Positions 29,201 through 37,345 of a DNA stretch of 64,000 bases are shown piece after piece (position 1 is the first letter of the stretch; every line of letters starts with the position of its first letter). The position numbers and the translations under genes were made by a program. This DNA is from Knoellia sp031844405 (GTDB lineage Bacteria; Actinomycetota; Actinomycetes; Actinomycetales; Dermatophilaceae): the NCBI GenBank assembly GCA_031844405.1, contig JAUZVC010000001.1, positions 1,488,001 to 1,552,000 of the forward strand. The letters are read 5' to 3'. Under the pieces are notes generated by a model. That model was given only the letters and a program-made list of their open reading frames with translations, did no database searches and was not told where the DNA came from.

Positions 29201-30752
29201 CCACCGCGTGGCACGAGCCGGGCAGGGCCCCGACGTGCCCGGCCCCCACGAGGCAGCGCACCCCCACGCCACGGCCCCGGTCGACGAGGTCGAGCAGCTC
29301 CCGGTCGGCGTCGCCGGCGTGCGGCAGGACGACGACGACCCGGGACCCGGCCACAGGAGTGCCGCGATCGCGCTCCTCCTCGCGTGCCGCCATCACCTCG
29401 CGGACCACGTCGACGCACCTTGCGACCGACCCGTATGCCGTGGTGTGCGGCAGCCACCTCGCCCACCCGAGTGTGGGGTCGCCGGCCGGGTCCGGCACGA
29501 CGAGCCACAGGTCGCGCGGCGAGTGCAGGGTGGCGAGCTGGCCGACGAGGTGCCGCACGACCGCCTCGACCTCCGGCCCGGGGCCGGCGATCCCGAGACC
29601 TCCGACGTCCTCGAGGTCGACCTCGACGGGCAGGTCACGCAGCAGCGGGTGCTCGACGTCGCCGTGCACCGGAGCCCACGCCGTGCGGGCGGGCAGCTCA
29701 CCGACGCCGACCCGGAGGCGGCCGAAGTCCGAGGCGGCCGGTCTCCGCTCCCACAGCCGCGTGCCGGGTCCGCTGGCGACCGCGAGAAGCGTGGCGGGGT
29801 CCAACCCGGCGTGCCAGCGCTGCCGTCGTTCGATGGCGAGGAGGCGGTCCAGCTCCTGCCGTCGCGTGGCCAGGAGACGCTCGTGCGCCGCGACCTCGCG
29901 CGCGTGGTCGCGCCGGGATCCGAACCGGTCGGTGACGACCGACCCCACGACCATGAGCGGCGAGAGCAGCGCGAACACGAGCATCTGCGGACCGACGACG
30001 AGGGCGAGCAGTGCCGCGAACGGCAGGGGAAGCAGGGCCGCGAGCCAGGGGATGCGCACGCGCCGCGGCGGGCTGGGTGGGGCAGGGGAGCGGACGGTGG
30101 TCGCGACCTCCGGTGGACGCGTCCGCGGCGACCGGTTGACGGCGAGGCGGCCGCTCCCGTCCGGACGGGTGGGGGCGCAGGCGCCGCCCGCGCGGTCCAG
30201 ACGGAGCAGCGACGACCCGACCGCCACCAGGTCGCTGCCGTCGACCACGGTCTCGTGGGAGTTCGCGCCCAGCGACCTGTCACCGCAGCGAGTGCCGTTG
30301 GTCGAGCCGAGGTCTGTGATGCGAAAACCGTTGTCGGCAGGCGTGATCGACACATGACGACGGCTGAGGCGGTCGTCGCCGAGGCTGAGCCCGAGGCCGG
30401 CCGAGCGACCGACGACGAGCCCGTCGACGGGCAGGGCGTGGCGCCGTCCGGCGTCGGGGCCGCCGACGACGGCGAGGTCGGTCGGGGTGGCCCGGCCCGG
30501 CGCCGGGCGGGGTGGCTCCCCGAGGACGAGGCTCGCGCCGTGCAGGAGTGGGGGCAGGCCGATGAGCGACGTCGCCGCCACCTCGACGCCACGCGAGGTC
30601 ACGTGGTCGACGTCGGTCCCGACGGCCTCGGCGAGAAGCGGCAGGACCTCGGCGAGGGTCGTCCCGGCCGGCACCGCGACCCGGACGTCGATGGCGTCAC
30701 CACGACGGGTGGGCAGGAGGACGGTGAGGTCGAGCTCGACGGCGGTCTCCAT
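26289..30752 (-). CDS. EssC/EccC-like type VII secretion ATPase with FHA domain
   Basis: 1487 residues. A ubiquitin-like N-terminus (about 1-85) is followed by an FHA domain (about 95-180; GRSAGLGLSLGDDRLSRRHV, STNGT), two membrane helices (about 230-280) and three FtsK/SpoIIIE-type ATPase domains. The first is intact: Walker A GGTTGSGKSELL, Walker B FVLVDYKGG. The second (GGPRSGRTAAL) and third (AGHPRTGRSTTL) have Arg in place of the Walker Lys. This is the layout of EssC/EccC motors that push WXG100-type substrates through the membrane. A collagen-like linker (27153-27251) separates the second and third ATPase domains. ATG lies six bases after TAGCCT (30764-30759). No other core T7SS membrane gene is adjacent. 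Confidence 0.88.
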   Translation of the reverse strand: METAVELDLTVLLPTRRGDAIDVRVAVPAGTTLAEVLPLLAEAVGTDVDHVTSRGVEVAATSLIGLPPLLHGASLVLGEPPRPAPGRATPTDLAVVGGPDAGRRHALPVDGLVVGRSAGLGLSLGDDRLSRRHVSITPADNGFRITDLGSTNGTRCGDRSLGANSHETVVDGSDLVAVGSSLLRLDRAGGACAPTRPDGSGRLAVNRSPRTRPPEVATTVRSPAPPSPPRRVRIPWLAALLPLPFAALLALVVGPQMLVFALLSPLMVVGSVVTDRFGSRRDHAREVAAHERLLATRRQELDRLLAIERRQRWHAGLDPATLLAVASGPGTRLWERRPAASDFGRLRVGVGELPARTAWAPVHGDVEHPLLRDLPVEVDLEDVGGLGIAGPGPEVEAVVRHLVGQLATLHSPRDLWLVVPDPAGDPTLGWARWLPHTTAYGSVARCVDVVREVMAAREEERDRGTPVAGSRVVVVLPHAGDADRELLDLVDRGRGVGVRCLVGAGHVGALPGSCHAVVGLGHGLEGSARLDVDGAEPVLAFVPDLVGSWWGERVGRALAPLVDTSGGGEVLPDDVDLLDLVDWLDAESARAGSGEAVDAVLTHWRSGTGRPLARLGRRTGGEWVVDLASDGPHLLVGGTTGSGKSELLRTLVTSLALECSPEDVSFVLVDYKGGSAFGECADLPHTVGSVTNLDEGLAARALVSLEAEITRRERLLTEAGARDYDDYHRTAGSDSGSRSCSASASRAPLPRLVIVVDEFRLLAEELPDFVDGVVALAAVGRSLGVHLVLATQRPAGAVTPDIAANVNLRIAMRVRDAADSHDVIGAADAAAVPPATPGRGLARGGDGALVEFQAARVRCASDDAGVRVSVLGADGEPTGSVRLGADREAAAAGAGCTPSGDGAAAEGADSGLAPLVRLLRAAASAAQVAAPHRPWLPPLPERVDLPRVGADGLGLVDLPSTQRQSVLTGRSEGHWLVVGGPRSGRTAALRTVLAAHLAVEGTRHAWVLDTTGELTDLESLPRVGAVVRSDDGSRVRRLLAGLRARAASAGGTTPPGLLLVDGWDRLDPTSDLGFGGLQDDLLDLLRGGDPTLRVVVTGDRTALSSRLGAVVTETLLLPLADPADATYAGLSRRDLPSSRVPGRALRLRDRVEVQLALRDPVAEAAESGTSGASGTSGASGASGAPGASGASGAPGASGAPRPTFPTAGPDAVGSPALTPEAAGDLPFAVPSLPVSIDRAELALLPRPAAGPEALAVGLSADTGGVALLDPARDGRRVLVAGHPRTGRSTTLATIGAAAVEAGRVVAVVEGRGGSVTAAIDAAATAAVTGAGVVGTRLWLRIDPWDPQPLLDARGTHPDLVVLVDDADRLEGTPVEASLLELTSLVDRDGGLVVAACATTSVAAQFRGVVPAVGRAQCGLLLSPRTPSDGEAFGVRAPRGTAPVPGRALHVTGRETRELQVAITARPCGTPTPADSGPMTGAGSLPVR
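27153..27251 (-). repeat. Coding repeat: eleven Gly-X-Y triplets (collagen-like)
   Basis: The 99 bases encode eleven uninterrupted Gly-X-Y triplets of the types GTS, GAS and GAP inside the EssC-like protein. The DNA is a 9-bp periodicity of GGCGCACCG/GACGCACCG variants, prone to slippage. It probably makes a flexible linker; a collagen triple helix is possible but would require trimers. Confidence 0.85.
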
Positions 30753-30882
30753 GCCGAGAGGCTAGGAAGAAGCCGACGAACCGCCGCGGCGTTTTCCACA
30801 GCCCTCGCCGGCGACCCGGCGACAGCCACGGCGAGAACCCACGTACGCACGCGACCGCGCGGCAGCACCGAGGCGAGCGGCC

Positions 30883-33048
30883 TCAGGTCGCGTCGGTCAC
30901 GGCATACGCGCGCATGCTCAAGGGCGCCATGGCGAGCTGCTCGCCGGCCGGGGTCGGCTCGGTGTGCTCGGGTCGCTCCCAGACGCTGTCCCAGAGCAGG
31001 CGGTAGGCGGACAGGCCCGGCGCCTTCGGCAGCACGACCTGCTGCTCCTCGCGCCCGCCGTGCAGCACGACGAGCACCGACTCGTGCCCGAGCCACGCGC
31101 CGTTGACGAGCATCTGGAGCGTCCGCTGACCGGGAGCCGACCAGTCGCGCATCGCCTCACCGTCGGCGGCGTACCACGCGAGGTCGATCGACCCGTCCGC
31201 GTGGACCTCCTTGCCCTCGGCCCAGGTCCGCTGGCGCAGCGCCGGGTGCTCGCGGCGGATCGCCGTGAGGTGCCGGGTCGTCGCGAGCAGGTCCTCCTGC
31301 CACGGCTCGAGGTCCCAGTCGAACCAGGTCGTCGGGTTGTCCTGGTTGTAGGGGTTGTTGTTGCCGCCCTGGCTGCGGCCGAGCTCGTCCCCGGCGTTGA
31401 TCATGGGGATCCCCGACGACAGCAGGAGCGTGCCGAGCAGGTTGCGCATCGACCGCCGCCGCAGCGCCAGCAGCTCCTCGTCGTCGGTCGGTCCCTCGAC
31501 CCCGTGGTTCCACGAGCGGTTGCCGTTCGAGCCGTCCCGGTTCTCCTCGCCGTTGGCCTCGTTGTGCTTCTCGTCGTATGCCGTGAGGTCGGCGAGCGTG
31601 AACCCGTCGTGGGCGGCGACGAAGTTCACCGAGGCCGTGGGGCCGCGGTCGCGGGTGCCGAAGAGGTCACGCGACCCGGCGAGCCGGGTGGCGAGGTCCT
31701 GCACGCCGTGCGCGACCTGGCCCGGCCCCGACGACCGGTGGTCACCGAGCCAGAAGTCACGCACGGAGTCCCGGAAGCGGTCGTTCCACTCCGAGAAGGG
31801 CGGCGGGAACTGGCCGGTGCGCCAGCCGTGCAGGCCGACGTCCCACGGCTCGACGATGAGCTTGGTGCGGGAGAGGACCGGGTCGGTGCGCATGCCGACG
31901 AGGAAGGGGTGGTCGGGGTCGAACTCGTCGGTGCGGCCGCGGCCGAGCGCGACGGCCAGGTCGAACCGGAAGCCGTCGACGTGGCACTCCTGCACCCAGT
32001 AGCGCAGCGAGTCCAGCGCGAGCCGGCACATCACGGGGTGGCGCAGGTCGAGGGTGTTGCCCGTGCCGGTGACGTCGATGTCGCGCCCGCGCTCGTCGAG
32101 GCGGTAGTAGGCCCGGTTGTCGAGCCCGCGGAACGAGAGCGTCGGACCGGTGCCGTCGGCCTCGGCGGTGTGGTTGTAGACGACGTCGAGGATGACCTCG
32201 AGCCCGGCCTCGTGGAGCAGCTTGACCATGCCCTTGAACTCGTCCACGACGCCTTGCGGGTCGGTCGCCGCGGCATAGGGCGCGTGCGGGGCGAAGAAGC
32301 CGAGAGTGTTGTAGCCCCAGTGGTTGGCCAGCCCCTTGCGGACGAGGAACGGCTCCGAGGCGAAGGCGTGCACTGGTAGCAGCTCGATCGCCGTGACGCC
32401 CAACCCCACGAGGTACTCGACGGTCGCGGGGTGGGCGAGGCCGGCATACGTCCCGCGGAGCTCCTCGGGCACCCCCGGGAGGGTCTTGGTGAGGTTGACG
32501 ACGTGGGTCTCGTAGATGACGGTCTCGCTGCGGGTCGTGGCCGGTGGCCCGTCGTCGCCCCAGTCGAAGGACGGGTCGACGACGACGGAGCGCGGCATGT
32601 CGGGCGCCGAGTCCGAGTCCGACGGTGCCGTCCCGTCGCCCCGCCAGTCCTCGTCGTCGACGACGTGGCCGAAGACCGACGGGCCCCATCGGACCTCACC
32701 CTCGATCGCGCGGGCGTAGGGGTCCATGAGCAGCTGCGCCGGGTTGTGCCGCATGCCCTGCTCGGGGTCCCACGCTCCACCGACGCGGAAGCCGTAGCGC
32801 TGGCCCACCCCGACGTCGGGCACGAACCCGAACCACCACCCGTGGGCGTGGTCGACGAGCGGCACCCGGCGCTCCGTCGTGCCCTCGGTGTCACCGGTGT
32901 CGAAGAGGCAGAGCTCGACGGAGTCGGCGTGTCCGGCGTAGACGCAGACCTCGATCCCGCCCTCGTGGAGGGTGACGCCGGGAGCCGGCGGCAGGTCGGG
33001 CGCGACCCGCAGCGAGGGGGCGGCGGCGGCGGACGTCACGGGCCTCAT
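30883..33048 (-). CDS. glgX: Glycogen debranching enzyme GlgX
   Basis: 721 residues. An N-terminal CBM48 domain (about 10-130) precedes a GH13 barrel. Active-site blocks are seen: DVVYNHT, GFRFDLAVALG (nucleophile Asp), LIVEPWDVG (acid Glu) and FVAAHDGFTLAD (Asp). SFRGLDNRAYYRL and YNQDNPTTWFDW are typical of GlgX/TreX, which hydrolyse alpha-1,6 branches of glycogen. The ATG at 33048 lies seven bases after TAGGCT (33061-33056). Earlier in-frame sequence would read through the divergent ybjN gene and was rejected. No other glycogen gene is adjacent. Confidence 0.94.
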   Translation of the reverse strand: MRPVTSAAAAPSLRVAPDLPPAPGVTLHEGGIEVCVYAGHADSVELCLFDTGDTEGTTERRVPLVDHAHGWWFGFVPDVGVGQRYGFRVGGAWDPEQGMRHNPAQLLMDPYARAIEGEVRWGPSVFGHVVDDEDWRGDGTAPSDSDSAPDMPRSVVVDPSFDWGDDGPPATTRSETVIYETHVVNLTKTLPGVPEELRGTYAGLAHPATVEYLVGLGVTAIELLPVHAFASEPFLVRKGLANHWGYNTLGFFAPHAPYAAATDPQGVVDEFKGMVKLLHEAGLEVILDVVYNHTAEADGTGPTLSFRGLDNRAYYRLDERGRDIDVTGTGNTLDLRHPVMCRLALDSLRYWVQECHVDGFRFDLAVALGRGRTDEFDPDHPFLVGMRTDPVLSRTKLIVEPWDVGLHGWRTGQFPPPFSEWNDRFRDSVRDFWLGDHRSSGPGQVAHGVQDLATRLAGSRDLFGTRDRGPTASVNFVAAHDGFTLADLTAYDEKHNEANGEENRDGSNGNRSWNHGVEGPTDDEELLALRRRSMRNLLGTLLLSSGIPMINAGDELGRSQGGNNNPYNQDNPTTWFDWDLEPWQEDLLATTRHLTAIRREHPALRQRTWAEGKEVHADGSIDLAWYAADGEAMRDWSAPGQRTLQMLVNGAWLGHESVLVVLHGGREEQQVVLPKAPGLSAYRLLWDSVWERPEHTEPTPAGEQLAMAPLSMRAYAVTDAT

Positions 33049-33135
33049 GCCCGGCAGCCTATTGACCGTCCCCGCCCCGCCGCAGCGTCCAGTCCTCCCG
33101 CGCGAGTCGTCCGGGGACCGTGACAAGGTGGACCC

Positions 33136-33669
33136 ATGAGTGATCCCACCTCCCTCCCGAACTTCCCGCCGCCGGCGAACGAGCACCCCCTGCGCGGTCG
33201 CGTCCTCGACGTCCTCGTCGACGCCGGTGCCCAGCCCAACATCGACACCGACGGCGACGTGGCCTACCAGGCCAACGACCAGACGATCTTCGTGCGCGTC
33301 ACCGAGGGTGACCTGCCCGTCATGCGCGTCTTCGGCCAGTGGACCCTGCCCGAGGAGGTGGCGAGCGACGCCGAGAAGGTGTCCGCGACGTGCAACGAGG
33401 TCAACCTCTCGCTCAACTGCGTCAAGACCGGCGTCGCCAACAACACCCTCGTCGTCACGAGCGAGCACCTCGTCGTCCAGGGCGCCGACGTCGCCACGCT
33501 CGTCCAGGTGAGCACGTCGATCATCCTCTCGGCGGTCCAGCTGTGGCACGAGCGCGCGCTCGGCCTCGAGCCCGGCCAGGGTTCGCAGGGCCGGCAGGGC
33601 CAGGCCGAGCAGGACGGCGGCCAGCCAGGCCCCGACGCCAACGGCTCCACCCCCGGCCAGGGCAGCTGA
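33136..33669 (+). CDS. YbjN-domain protein
   Basis: 177 residues. The YbjN/type III chaperone-like fold (about 15-140) is suggested by VAYQANDQTIFVRVTEGDLP and VSTSIILSAVQLWHERAL. A Gln/Gly-rich disordered tail (about 145-177) follows. YbjN proteins are small cytosolic proteins, some linked to stress and motility; the role here is unknown. Its stop overlaps the ATG of the enoyl-CoA hydratase by one base, so the two are cotranscribed. CAAGGT ends six bases before the ATG. Confidence 0.8.
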   Translation: MSDPTSLPNFPPPANEHPLRGRVLDVLVDAGAQPNIDTDGDVAYQANDQTIFVRVTEGDLPVMRVFGQWTLPEEVASDAEKVSATCNEVNLSLNCVKTGVANNTLVVTSEHLVVQGADVATLVQVSTSIILSAVQLWHERALGLEPGQGSQGRQGQAEQDGGQPGPDANGSTPGQGS

Positions 33670-34463
33670 TGTCCGAGGTCGTCCGTCTCGAGGTCGAGGA
33701 CGGCATCGGCGTCATCCGGCTCGACCGCCCGCCGATGAACGCGCTCGACGCCGACGTGCAGCGCGGCATCATCGCCGCCGCCGAGGAGGCCTCCGAGCGC
33801 AAGGACGTCTCCGCCGTCGTCGTCTACGGCGGTGAGAAGGTCTTCGCCGCCGGAGTCGACATCAAGCAGATGGCCGACTGGTCCTACACCGACATGGTCG
33901 ACCACTCGCACCTCTTCCAGGACTTCACCCGCGCCCTCGCGCGGATCCCGAAGCCGACCGTCGCCGCAATCACCGGCTACGCCCTCGGCGGCGGGTGCGA
34001 GGTCACGCTGGCGTGCGACTTCCGCATCGCGGCCAGCAACGCGAAGCTCGGCCAGCCCGAGGTGCTCCTCGGCGTCATCCCCGGCGCCGGCGGCACGCAG
34101 CGGCTCGCCCGCCTCGTCGGCCCGGCCAAGGCCAAGGACCTCATCTTCACCGGACGCTTCGTCGACGCCGAGGAGGCGCTCGCCATCGGCCTCGTCGACG
34201 CGGTCGTCGACCCCGGTGAGCGGGGCTCCGAGAGCGTCCTCGCGGCCGCCAAGGAGATGATGAAGCGGTATGCCGGCGGGCCGGCCTACGCGATCCGCGC
34301 GGCCAAGGAGGCGATCGACTCCGGCCTCGAGGTTGACCTCCAGAGTGGGCTCGAGATCGAGCGGCTGCTCTTCGCGTCGGTCTTCGCGACGAAGGACCGC
34401 GACGCGGGCATGCGCTCGTTCATCGAGAACGGACCCGGCAAGGCGACCTTCGAGGGCGCCTGA
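33669..34463 (+). CDS. Enoyl-CoA hydratase/isomerase family protein
   Basis: 264 residues of the crotonase fold. The oxyanion-hole segment GYALGGGCEVTLACD contains the first catalytic Glu position, and LGQPEVLLGVIPGAGGTQRL the second Glu, so hydration of 2-enoyl-CoA is likely. Length fits single-domain EchA proteins. Coupled to the ybjN-like gene by TGATG. The etfBA genes downstream and the acyl-CoA ligase at 44.8 kb fit fatty-acid oxidation. Confidence 0.92.
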   Translation: MSEVVRLEVEDGIGVIRLDRPPMNALDADVQRGIIAAAEEASERKDVSAVVVYGGEKVFAAGVDIKQMADWSYTDMVDHSHLFQDFTRALARIPKPTVAAITGYALGGGCEVTLACDFRIAASNAKLGQPEVLLGVIPGAGGTQRLARLVGPAKAKDLIFTGRFVDAEEALAIGLVDAVVDPGERGSESVLAAAKEMMKRYAGGPAYAIRAAKEAIDSGLEVDLQSGLEIERLLFASVFATKDRDAGMRSFIENGPGKATFEGA

Positions 34464-34504
34464 GGCTCGTCCTGACCTCGACTGAGCGTGGTCCGACCAC
34501 GAGC

Positions 34505-34536
34505 GGCTCGGTGCATCCGGCCGGGTGCGCCGAGCC
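34505..34536. terminator. Terminator after the enoyl-CoA hydratase gene
   Basis: An 11-bp stem (34505-34515 with 34526-34536, one G:U pair) and a 10-base loop, 41 bases after the stop, between convergent genes. Confidence 0.65.
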
Positions 34537-34541
34537 CTTCG

Positions 34542-34611
34542 GCTGTGAGCCATCCGCCGTGAGCCGTCCGCCGTGAGCCGTCCGCCGTGAGGCGTCCACC
34601 ATGAGCCGTCA
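34542..34611. repeat. Five imperfect tandem copies of a 14-bp unit
   Basis: GCCGTGAGCCGTCC is repeated five times; the two central copies are identical and the outer ones carry one to four changes. It lies in the 160-base gap between two convergent genes. The unit length equals that of the 25598 repeat but the sequence differs. Confidence 0.85.
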
Positions 34612-34622
34612 GCGGTGCTGCG

Positions 34623-35240
34623 TCAGCAGTGCACCTTCGTGGACTGCACGATCTCCTCGACGAAGGTCTCGAGGCCCTCGACGCCCTGGTAGTGGTGGGC
34701 GCGGATCCCGAGGATCTCGGCCGACGCGATGCTCGACCGCGAGGTGTCGACGAAGGCCATCTGGCTGAACAGGAGCTGCGTGCGCAGCGCGGCCCGGCTG
34801 AAGACGTCGGGGTCGGGCTTGGCGAGGCCGATGTCGGCGCTGCACACCCAGCCGTCGACCTCGTCGGCCAGGCCGAGTCGCTCGAGGTCCGTCTCGAGCC
34901 GGCTCGTCGCGTTCGCGAGGATGATGACCTGCAACCGTGACCGGACCCGCCGCACGACGTCGAGCGCCTCGGCGTCGACGGAGCCGGAGGGGGCCATCCA
35001 CTCCTCGACCGCCGCTCGGGCCGCCTCGCCGTGGTCGTGGGCGATCTCGTCCGCGACCACGCGCCGCCAGTCGCGGTCGTCGAGCTCCCCGGTCAGCGCC
35101 CGCTCGAGCCCACCGTGCGCAGCGGCTGCCGCAGCGAGCGCACCGGCGGGAAGTCCGTATGCCATCTCGACCGAGGGGGTGAGGGTGGGGTCCCAGATCC
35201 TCAGCACCCCGTCGAGGTCGAGAAGCAGTGCGGTGATCAC
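34623..35240 (-). CDS. HAD-superfamily hydrolase
   Basis: 205 residues from GTG, with GGGAGGC upstream. Motif I LLLDLDGVL holds the nucleophile and acid Asp residues; motif II is IILANAT; motif III and IV lie in GLAKPDPDVF and AFVDTSR. A helical cap (about 25-95) marks it as type I (phosphoglycolate phosphatase/haloacid dehalogenase-like). The substrate is unknown. It is monocistronic and divergent from etfB. Confidence 0.88.
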   Translation of the reverse strand: MITALLLDLDGVLRIWDPTLTPSVEMAYGLPAGALAAAAAAHGGLERALTGELDDRDWRRVVADEIAHDHGEAARAAVEEWMAPSGSVDAEALDVVRRVRSRLQVIILANATSRLETDLERLGLADEVDGWVCSADIGLAKPDPDVFSRAALRTQLLFSQMAFVDTSRSSIASAEILGIRAHHYQGVEGLETFVEEIVQSTKVHC

Positions 35241-35465
35241 CGTCTTGCCTCCCGGCTTCTTCGGGTTACCTGACCCGATCGATCGTCCCCTACTCGTGGC
35301 GCCGGACGGGGGTTTGGACACCGGGCAATCTGCAGCCCTTCGGGGTTCGCGCTGTGCCCACCATCACGCCGGGAGGATTCTTCGGCAGGGGAGGACCCGG
35401 CATACGCTCGGACGTGGACCATTTCTCGGTCCGCACGCCACCCCAGAGAAGAGGACGAGGCACGC

Positions 35466-36257
35466 ATGAACATCGTCGTCTGCGTCAAGTACGTGCCCGA
35501 CGCACAGTCCGACCGCACCTTCAACGAGGCCGACAACACGACCGACCGCGAGGGCGTCGAGGGTCTCCTGTCGGAGCTCGACGAGTACGCCGTCGAGGAG
35601 GCGCTCAAGCTCGCCGAGGCCGGCGAGGGTGAGGTCACCGTCGTCACCGTGGGTCCCGAGCAGGCCGTCGCCGCCGTGAAGAAGGCGCTGCAGATGGGGG
35701 CCGACAAGGCCGTCCACGTGAGCGACGAGGCCATCCACGGCTCCGACGCCGCCGCGACGTCGCTCATCCTCGCCGAGGCCGTCAAGAAGGCCGCCGGCGG
35801 CGAGACGCCCCAGCTCGTCCTCACCGGCATGTCCTCGACGGACGGTGTCATGGGCGTCGTGCCCGCGATGCTCGCCGAGCGCCTCGGCCTCCCGCAGGTC
35901 ACCTACGCCTCCGAGCTGACCATCGACGGCGACAAGGTCTCGATCCGCCGCGACGGCGACGCCGCGTCCGAGACGATCGAGTCGACGCTGCCCGCGCTGG
36001 TCTCGGTCACCGACCAGATCAACGAGCCGCGCTACCCCTCGTTCAAGGGGATCATGGCCGCCAAGAAGAAGCCGGTCGAGACGTGGACCCTGGCCGACCT
36101 CGGTGTCGACGCCGGCCAGGTCGGGCTCGACGCTGCGTGGACCAGGGTGACGTCGTTCGCCAAGCGCCCGCCGCGCGAGCAGGGCCAGCTCGTCACCGAC
36201 GAGGGCGACGGTGGCACCAAGCTCGCCGAGTTCCTGTCCGCCCAGAAGTTCCTCTGA
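35466..36257 (+). CDS. etfB: Electron transfer flavoprotein beta subunit
   Basis: 263 residues. With EtfA it carries electrons from acyl-CoA dehydrogenases to the membrane quinone pool. It starts MNIVVCVKYVPD, and the AMP-binding region includes LVLTGMSSTDGVMGVVPAML. A 225-base upstream region (35241-35465) contains a GTATGCCG copy (as CGGCATAC, 35398-35405), TACGCT at 35403-35408 as a possible -10, and a small hairpin (GGACC/GGTCC, about 35417-35433). It is followed by etfA after 13 bases. Confidence 0.95.
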   Translation: MNIVVCVKYVPDAQSDRTFNEADNTTDREGVEGLLSELDEYAVEEALKLAEAGEGEVTVVTVGPEQAVAAVKKALQMGADKAVHVSDEAIHGSDAAATSLILAEAVKKAAGGETPQLVLTGMSSTDGVMGVVPAMLAERLGLPQVTYASELTIDGDKVSIRRDGDAASETIESTLPALVSVTDQINEPRYPSFKGIMAAKKKPVETWTLADLGVDAGQVGLDAAWTRVTSFAKRPPREQGQLVTDEGDGGTKLAEFLSAQKFL

Positions 36258-36270
36258 GGAGTACGCACCC

Positions 36271-37227
36271 ATGGCTGAAGTTCTCGTCCTCGTCGACCAC
36301 GCCGGCGGCAAGATCCGCAAGGCGACCGCCGAGCTGCTGACCCTCGCCCGCCGCCTCGGCGAGCCCTCCGCGGTCTACGTCGGCCCCAACGCCGAGACCG
36401 CGCAGGTCACCCTCGCCAAGTACGGCGCCCACAAGGTCTACGTCTACGACGCGACCGACGCCCTCGAGTACCTCGTCGCCCCCCAGGTCGAGATCCTCAC
36501 CTCGGTCGTCGAGAAGACCTCCCCGCTCGCCGTGCTCATCCCGAGCAACGCGGCCGGCAAGGAGATCGCCGCCCGCCTGGCGATCCGCACCGAGTCCGGC
36601 GTCATCACCGACGCCGTCGACGTCAAGCCCGGTGGCGAGGGCGTCGAGACCACCCAGTCGGTCTTCGCCGGCTCCTACACCGTGACGTCGACCGTCACCA
36701 AGGGCACCGCCATCGTCGCGGTCAAGCCGAACTCGGTCGCCATCGAGCCGGCCCCGGCCGCGGGCGAGGTCGAGAAGGTCGACGTCACCCTGTCCGACGC
36801 GGCCAAGGCCGTCCGGATCGTCGAGTCCAAGCCCAAGGCCGCGACCGGTCGTCCCGAGCTCACCGAGGCGGCCATCGTCGTCTCCGGTGGCCGCGGCACG
36901 GGTGGCGACTTCGGCCCGGTCGAGCAGTTCGCCGACAGCCTCGGTGCCGCCGTCGGCGCCTCGCGCGCCGCGGTCGACGCCGGCTGGTACCCGCACAGCA
37001 ACCAGGTCGGACAGACCGGCAAGCAGGTCTCGCCGCAGCTCTACGTCGCCGCGGGCATCTCCGGGGCCATCCAGCACCGCGCCGGCATGCAGACGTCGAA
37101 GACGATCGTCGCGGTCAACAAGGACGAGGAGGCCCCGATCTTCGAGCTCGTCGACTTCGGTGTCGTGGGTGACCTCTTCACCGTCCTGCCGCAGGCGACC
37201 GAGGCCGTGAAGAAGGCCAAGGGCTGA
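36271..37227 (+). CDS. etfA: Electron transfer flavoprotein alpha subunit
   Basis: 318 residues. The C-terminal FAD-binding part is clear: VVSGGRGTGGDFGPVE, then VDAGWYPHSNQVGQTG, then AAGISGAIQHRAGM. It forms the FAD-carrying heterodimer with EtfB. The order etfB-etfA-cysteine desulfurase-mnmA matches Rv3029c-Rv3024c of M. tuberculosis. A large inverted repeat follows 13 bases after its stop. Confidence 0.96.
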   Translation: MAEVLVLVDHAGGKIRKATAELLTLARRLGEPSAVYVGPNAETAQVTLAKYGAHKVYVYDATDALEYLVAPQVEILTSVVEKTSPLAVLIPSNAAGKEIAARLAIRTESGVITDAVDVKPGGEGVETTQSVFAGSYTVTSTVTKGTAIVAVKPNSVAIEPAPAAGEVEKVDVTLSDAAKAVRIVESKPKAATGRPELTEAAIVVSGGRGTGGDFGPVEQFADSLGAAVGASRAAVDAGWYPHSNQVGQTGKQVSPQLYVAAGISGAIQHRAGMQTSKTIVAVNKDEEAPIFELVDFGVVGDLFTVLPQATEAVKKAKG

Positions 37228-37240
37228 CCCACCGCACCCC

Positions 37241-37316
37241 CGACTTATTGCCCTTTCCAGCGCGTCGTCGGCACCGTACGCCGGTGCTCGTAGCCGCTGG
37301 AAAGGGCAATAAGTCG
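37241..37316. repeat. 22-bp perfect inverted repeat with structured loop
   Basis: Arms 37241-37262 and 37295-37316 are perfectly complementary over 22 bp, beginning CGACTTATTGCCCTTTCC. The 32-base loop has its own hairpin (GCACCG/CGGTGC). The arms are notably A/T-rich for this genome, suggesting foreign or selected sequence. It sits between etfA and the cysteine desulfurase, ending 17 bases before the TAGGAT -10-like hexamer of the latter. It may be a terminator for etfBA, an operator, or a small palindromic mobile element. Confidence 0.9.
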
Positions 37317-37345
37317 TTCTGTGGGGACGAACGTAGGATTTGCCC

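Noticed and set aside
27741..31106. Plus-strand frame of more than 1100 residues over the EssC-like and glgX genes
   Set aside because: It spans two genes of the other strand and their gap, with no domain pattern; antisense artefact.
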